A stretch of DNA of 62,548 nucleotides from Geojedonia litorea (GTDB lineage: Bacteria > Bacteroidota > Bacteroidia > Flavobacteriales > Flavobacteriaceae), in the NCBI RefSeq assembly GCF_042654525.1, contig NZ_JBHSGP010000024.1:1-62548 (forward strand), read 5' to 3'. Positions 59,715 to 62,548 of this stretch are shown here, in pieces. Below the pieces are notes generated by a model. That model was not told the DNA's origin. It saw only the letters and a program-made list of their open reading frames with translations, and searched no databases. Every line of letters starts with the position of its first letter. Within the stretch, counting starts at the first letter, position 1. A program made the position numbers and the translations under genes.

Positions 59715-62548
59715 ATGGATAAGTGCACACTTATAAAAGATAAATCTTTAGCGATTTTGCTAACTCTGTCTAGTCTACTTTTTATAAATTTAAAAATAGC
59801 TGCACAGGACTATCCATTTACACTTCCAGATAACATAACGGTTTCCTTAAATGTAAACACTGGTAATATTCAACCATTTAACAATAAAATTATAGGTTAC
59901 AACATACAAGGTTTCGATACACAACTTCAAAAAGATTTTATCAACCTCGTAGACCCAGTTACCATACGTTTTCCTCATGGAGTCTGGGCCAATTTTTACA
60001 AATGGCAAACGGATGGATACCAAGATGATGCTTATGATAACAGAGATCATGAAGAAGCGCTACAAACTTTTGTGTGCTGTGTAACAGGAGATATCGATGG
60101 TATAGCGGAATTGAACACCCAAAAAAAGAACAGAACTGGTGGGCAAGGTTATGACATGATGTGGACTTACAGTATTAATTTTGATGATGGCGCAAGCAGT
60201 GTAGCTAGGGCGCAAAAAGATATTGGTTTAGGTCTAGAAGTTAAAGCTATAGAATTAGGAAACGAACATTTTTGGCTAGGGCAACGTTCATTGAGAACAG
60301 AAACTCCAGAAATGTATTTAGCAGCTGCTTCCGAGGTTTCAAGTGCGCTTAAAGCCGAATTTCCAGATATAAAACTGTCTTTGCCATTAAGTTGGAGAAG
60401 AAGCCATGAAACCTATAACAATACCATAAAGGGTGATGGTAGTTTTTTTGACGCTATTACCATTCATAAATATTTAGGTGCAGATCCGGATGTTCCTGGT
60501 GAAAGCAATAACGCTTACAGTTCTTTGTTAACGGCGAAACTTGAATTGGCAGAAGATGTTAACTGGGTGAGGAACTTTGCACCTGGAAAACCTGTTTGGC
60601 TAACCGAATGGGGAGTCTCTGCGGGCGATAATGTCCATGCAGGCGCTTGTTTAGGGATGGCAGATGTATATTTATTTATGGCTGAAAATCCTGATATTTA
60701 TGAAAGAGCCAATTGGTTTAGTTTTAACAGGGTTTTAAATGCCATGGTTGTGGTTGGTGATGACAGAGAACCCGTTTACCCACTTCAAAAACGAGGATAT
60801 TTGTCTACCTATGAGATTATTCAAGATGTGTTCAGAGATGCTAATGTAATGGATGGTGAGGTTACCTCTTCCGCGCAACTAACGGTTTCAAGAGGTTCGG
60901 TAAATGCTGTTAATGCTAAGGCTGCAACTAATGAATATGGTGAAACAAAGGTGGTTGCGGTAAATTTGACCGATAAGCCTGTAACTTTTGAGTTGAAATT
61001 TGATAATGTGATTTATACAAAAAGCTTTAAACATGAAGCTCTGGTATTTGATAATCTTGGTGTTGTTGAACCTATGGATTATTTTTCAAATCCATTACAA
61101 ACTATAAAAGAGGGTAGTGGTACAATAACGCTGCCACCATTATCAGTTAGTAAAATTTCAGAAATATATTTTGACGAAAGTATTCATCTGATATCAGGAA
61201 CTATTGAGGCCGAAGATTATAAAAATGGAGGAGAGGGAATAGGATATTCTGACACCACTATAGACAATACGTTTAGTCCAGGAGTGGATACAGATGGTGT
61301 GGATGTTGGTACAGATAATGGAATTACCTTCGTTGGTGACACCCAAAATGGAGAGTGGTTAAAATACGACGTTAATGTTTTACAAACCGACGATTACGAT
61401 TTTGAGTTTGTTTATGCTTCACCAGTTTCTGATGCCTCTGTTAGCATTGAGATAGATGATGTTGTTATTTTCGATAATTTTTCATTACCACAAACAGCCA
61501 GTGTTACCGATTTTCAAAACGCTACTAGGTTAACAATTCCTTTGACCAAAGGGTTACATGAACTTAAAATAAATGTACAAAACGGAGGCTTTAGTTTGGA
61601 TAAAGTTAATGTACAAGCTGTTTATCCCATAAACCCTCCAGCTTTTGTTACACCAAACAATTTAGACAACATTGACCCGGGACAGGATATTCTGGTTGAA
61701 GCTTCTACAACTTTGGCATCCGAAAACCTTGCAAGTTTAGCACTTTATATTGATGATGTTTTGGTGCGAAGTGTTGCAACAGCTCCATTTACTTGGGGAA
61801 ATCCTGGACAAAACGATGTGCTTCTTGAGAATATTGCCCAAGGCACCTACGAGTTAAAACTCGTTTTAACAGATGATAGAAGTAGAACGAAAGAAAACAC
61901 GATTACTGTAACAAGTACTAGTTATCCAACAAGACCGTTTTCAGGAACGCCACACGTGGTCCCAGGAATTGTACAAACAGAAGACTATGATTTGGGAGGT
62001 TCGGGATTAGCATTTTCTGATACTACTGTGGGTAATTCTGGCGGGGCATATCGTACAGATGTAGGAGATGACGTTGATATTGCTGAAGACGGAACTGGAT
62101 TTGTGATAACGGGTTTAGCAGGGAATGAGTTTACGAGGTACACCATAAACGTTACAGAAAGTGGGCGTTATGTAATGTTGGTTAGTTATGCAACGTTTTC
62201 TGATACTTCAAAGCCTTTTGCTGCATACTTGCTGCCCAGGGATTTATCGTCTTCGCAATTGTTATTTTCAGCTCCCAGCGGTTCAACAACATCTGGTATT
62301 AGAAAAATTACAGATGGCGGCACATTTCAGGACTACACTTCGGATGAATTTGATTTAGAAAATGGTATTTGGGTTTTAGAATTAAAAATACCAAGTGGTG
62401 GTGCAGGTCCAAAATATGATCATGTTACTTTAACGAAAGTTGGTTCACTTGGTACCGATGATTTTGAATTGAATAAACCAAGACTGGTAGTTTATCCAAT
62501 TCCAAGTTCAAACGGTAAATTCAACTTAAGTTTACACACGAAATGGGA
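59715..62548 (+). CDS. Secreted clan GH-A glycoside hydrolase with CBM6-like modules and T9SS domain (3' end outside window)
   Basis: 944 complete codons visible, no stop reached. Signal peptide about 1-31 (TLSSLLFINLKIAAQ). A TIM-barrel catalytic domain (about 35-400) has VDPVTIRFPHGVWANFYKW, a candidate acid/base Glu184 in IELGNEHFW and a candidate nucleophile Glu298 in WLTEWG, the clan GH-A pattern. A small beta domain is followed by a CBM6-like module from about 495 (SGTIEAEDYKNGGEGIGYSD), an Ig-like domain (about 645-730, AFVTPNNLDNIDPGQDILVEAS), a second CBM6-like module (about 750-905, VQTEDYDLGGSGLAFSDTT) and the start of a type A sorting domain (VVYPIPSSNGKFNLSL). The GH family (GH39-, GH86- or GH51-like) cannot be settled by eye. 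It acts extracellularly on polymer or large oligosaccharide. Confidence 0.85.
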   Translation, partial: MDKCTLIKDKSLAILLTLSSLLFINLKIAAQDYPFTLPDNITVSLNVNTGNIQPFNNKIIGYNIQGFDTQLQKDFINLVDPVTIRFPHGVWANFYKWQTDGYQDDAYDNRDHEEALQTFVCCVTGDIDGIAELNTQKKNRTGGQGYDMMWTYSINFDDGASSVARAQKDIGLGLEVKAIELGNEHFWLGQRSLRTETPEMYLAAASEVSSALKAEFPDIKLSLPLSWRRSHETYNNTIKGDGSFFDAITIHKYLGADPDVPGESNNAYSSLLTAKLELAEDVNWVRNFAPGKPVWLTEWGVSAGDNVHAGACLGMADVYLFMAENPDIYERANWFSFNRVLNAMVVVGDDREPVYPLQKRGYLSTYEIIQDVFRDANVMDGEVTSSAQLTVSRGSVNAVNAKAATNEYGETKVVAVNLTDKPVTFELKFDNVIYTKSFKHEALVFDNLGVVEPMDYFSNPLQTIKEGSGTITLPPLSVSKISEIYFDESIHLISGTIEAEDYKNGGEGIGYSDTTIDNTFSPGVDTDGVDVGTDNGITFVGDTQNGEWLKYDVNVLQTDDYDFEFVYASPVSDASVSIEIDDVVIFDNFSLPQTASVTDFQNATRLTIPLTKGLHELKINVQNGGFSLDKVNVQAVYPINPPAFVTPNNLDNIDPGQDILVEASTTLASENLASLALYIDDVLVRSVATAPFTWGNPGQNDVLLENIAQGTYELKLVLTDDRSRTKENTITVTSTSYPTRPFSGTPHVVPGIVQTEDYDLGGSGLAFSDTTVGNSGGAYRTDVGDDVDIAEDGTGFVITGLAGNEFTRYTINVTESGRYVMLVSYATFSDTSKPFAAYLLPRDLSSSQLLFSAPSGSTTSGIRKITDGGTFQDYTSDEFDLENGIWVLELKIPSGGAGPKYDHVTLTKVGSLGTDDFELNKPRLVVYPIPSSNGKFNLSLHTKW

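Noticed and set aside
1..62548. CRISPR array
   Set aside because: No regularly spaced direct repeats with unique spacers were seen; the repeats at 19385-20627 are irregular and hairpin-forming.
59715..62548. Assignment of the last hydrolase to GH39 (beta-xylosidase)
   Set aside because: GNE and TEW motifs fit clan GH-A in general; family-level features could not be confirmed by eye, so no family is given.

Overview
The window reads as chromosomal DNA of a marine alga-degrading member of the Flavobacteriaceae (Bacteroidota). Supporting signs are low GC, TTG-N20-TAnnTTTG promoters, type IX secretion (T9SS) sorting domains, SusC/SusD pairs, an NlpC/P60 protein with an SH3 domain, and an IntDOT-like integrase. 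No species can be named from the sequence alone.

Layout. 1-5125: surface/secreted T9SS proteins (the 3' end of a large repeat adhesin and two paralogous choice-of-anchor-J proteins on the minus strand) and a small unknown protein. 5200-16111: housekeeping genes (clpC, gyrA, a TPR protein, an NlpC/P60 peptidase, a thiolase and a 7TM-HD phosphohydrolase). 16139-16620: a tRNA-Ser/Pro/Arg cluster with promoter and terminator. 16564 to about 21580: a small integrated element next to tRNA-Arg (tyrosine recombinase, RteC-domain protein, HTH protein, a winged-helix-like protein, a DnaC-like ATPase), full of REP-like repeats and with codon use richer in C. 21576-21950: the decayed C-terminus of a GntR-type regulator. 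22308-32436: a uronate catabolism and uptake operon (mannonate oxidoreductase, Gfo/Idh/MocA, uxuA, kduI, kduD, DUF4861 lipoprotein, uxaC, TRAP transporter). 32712-43831: two SusC/SusD pairs plus a DUF1735-type lipoprotein. 44142-48074: a DUF1080 tandem protein and two Tat-exported Gfo/Idh/MocA oxidoreductases. 48261-62548: a sulfatase-GH78 rhamnosidase fusion, a truncated beta-propeller lyase, GH43, GH3, GH105, a second sulfatase, and a clan GH-A hydrolase with CBM6 modules that runs off the end.

Taken together, 22308 onward is a polysaccharide utilization locus for a sulfated, rhamnose-, uronate- and probably xylose-containing glycan. Ulvan is the best fit: a sulfatase-GH78 fusion, GH105, GH3/GH43, a PL24/PL25-like lyase and both saturated and unsaturated uronate pathways occur together. 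Lyase and sulfatase/glycosidase steps would release unsaturated and saturated uronates, rhamnose and xylose. The TRAP system would import uronates, and KduI/KduD plus UxaC/oxidoreductase/UxuA would bring them to 2-keto-3-deoxygluconate. The KDG kinase, KDPG aldolase, rhamnose and xylose pathway genes and a functional regulator were not found in the window.

The most striking signal is non-coding. Five transcription units of the locus (starting at 22308, 32712, 44142, 48261 and 59715) share a 17-bp site with two CAGGA-type half-sites 10 bp apart. In every case its last base lies exactly 21 nt before the first base of a TAnnTTTG-like -7 element, so the site replaces the -33 TTG box. This looks like the operator-promoter of one unidentified activator. 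A second, unrelated position-locked site, a 20-bp palindrome centred on ATCGAT, precedes the two anchor-J genes at the left end.
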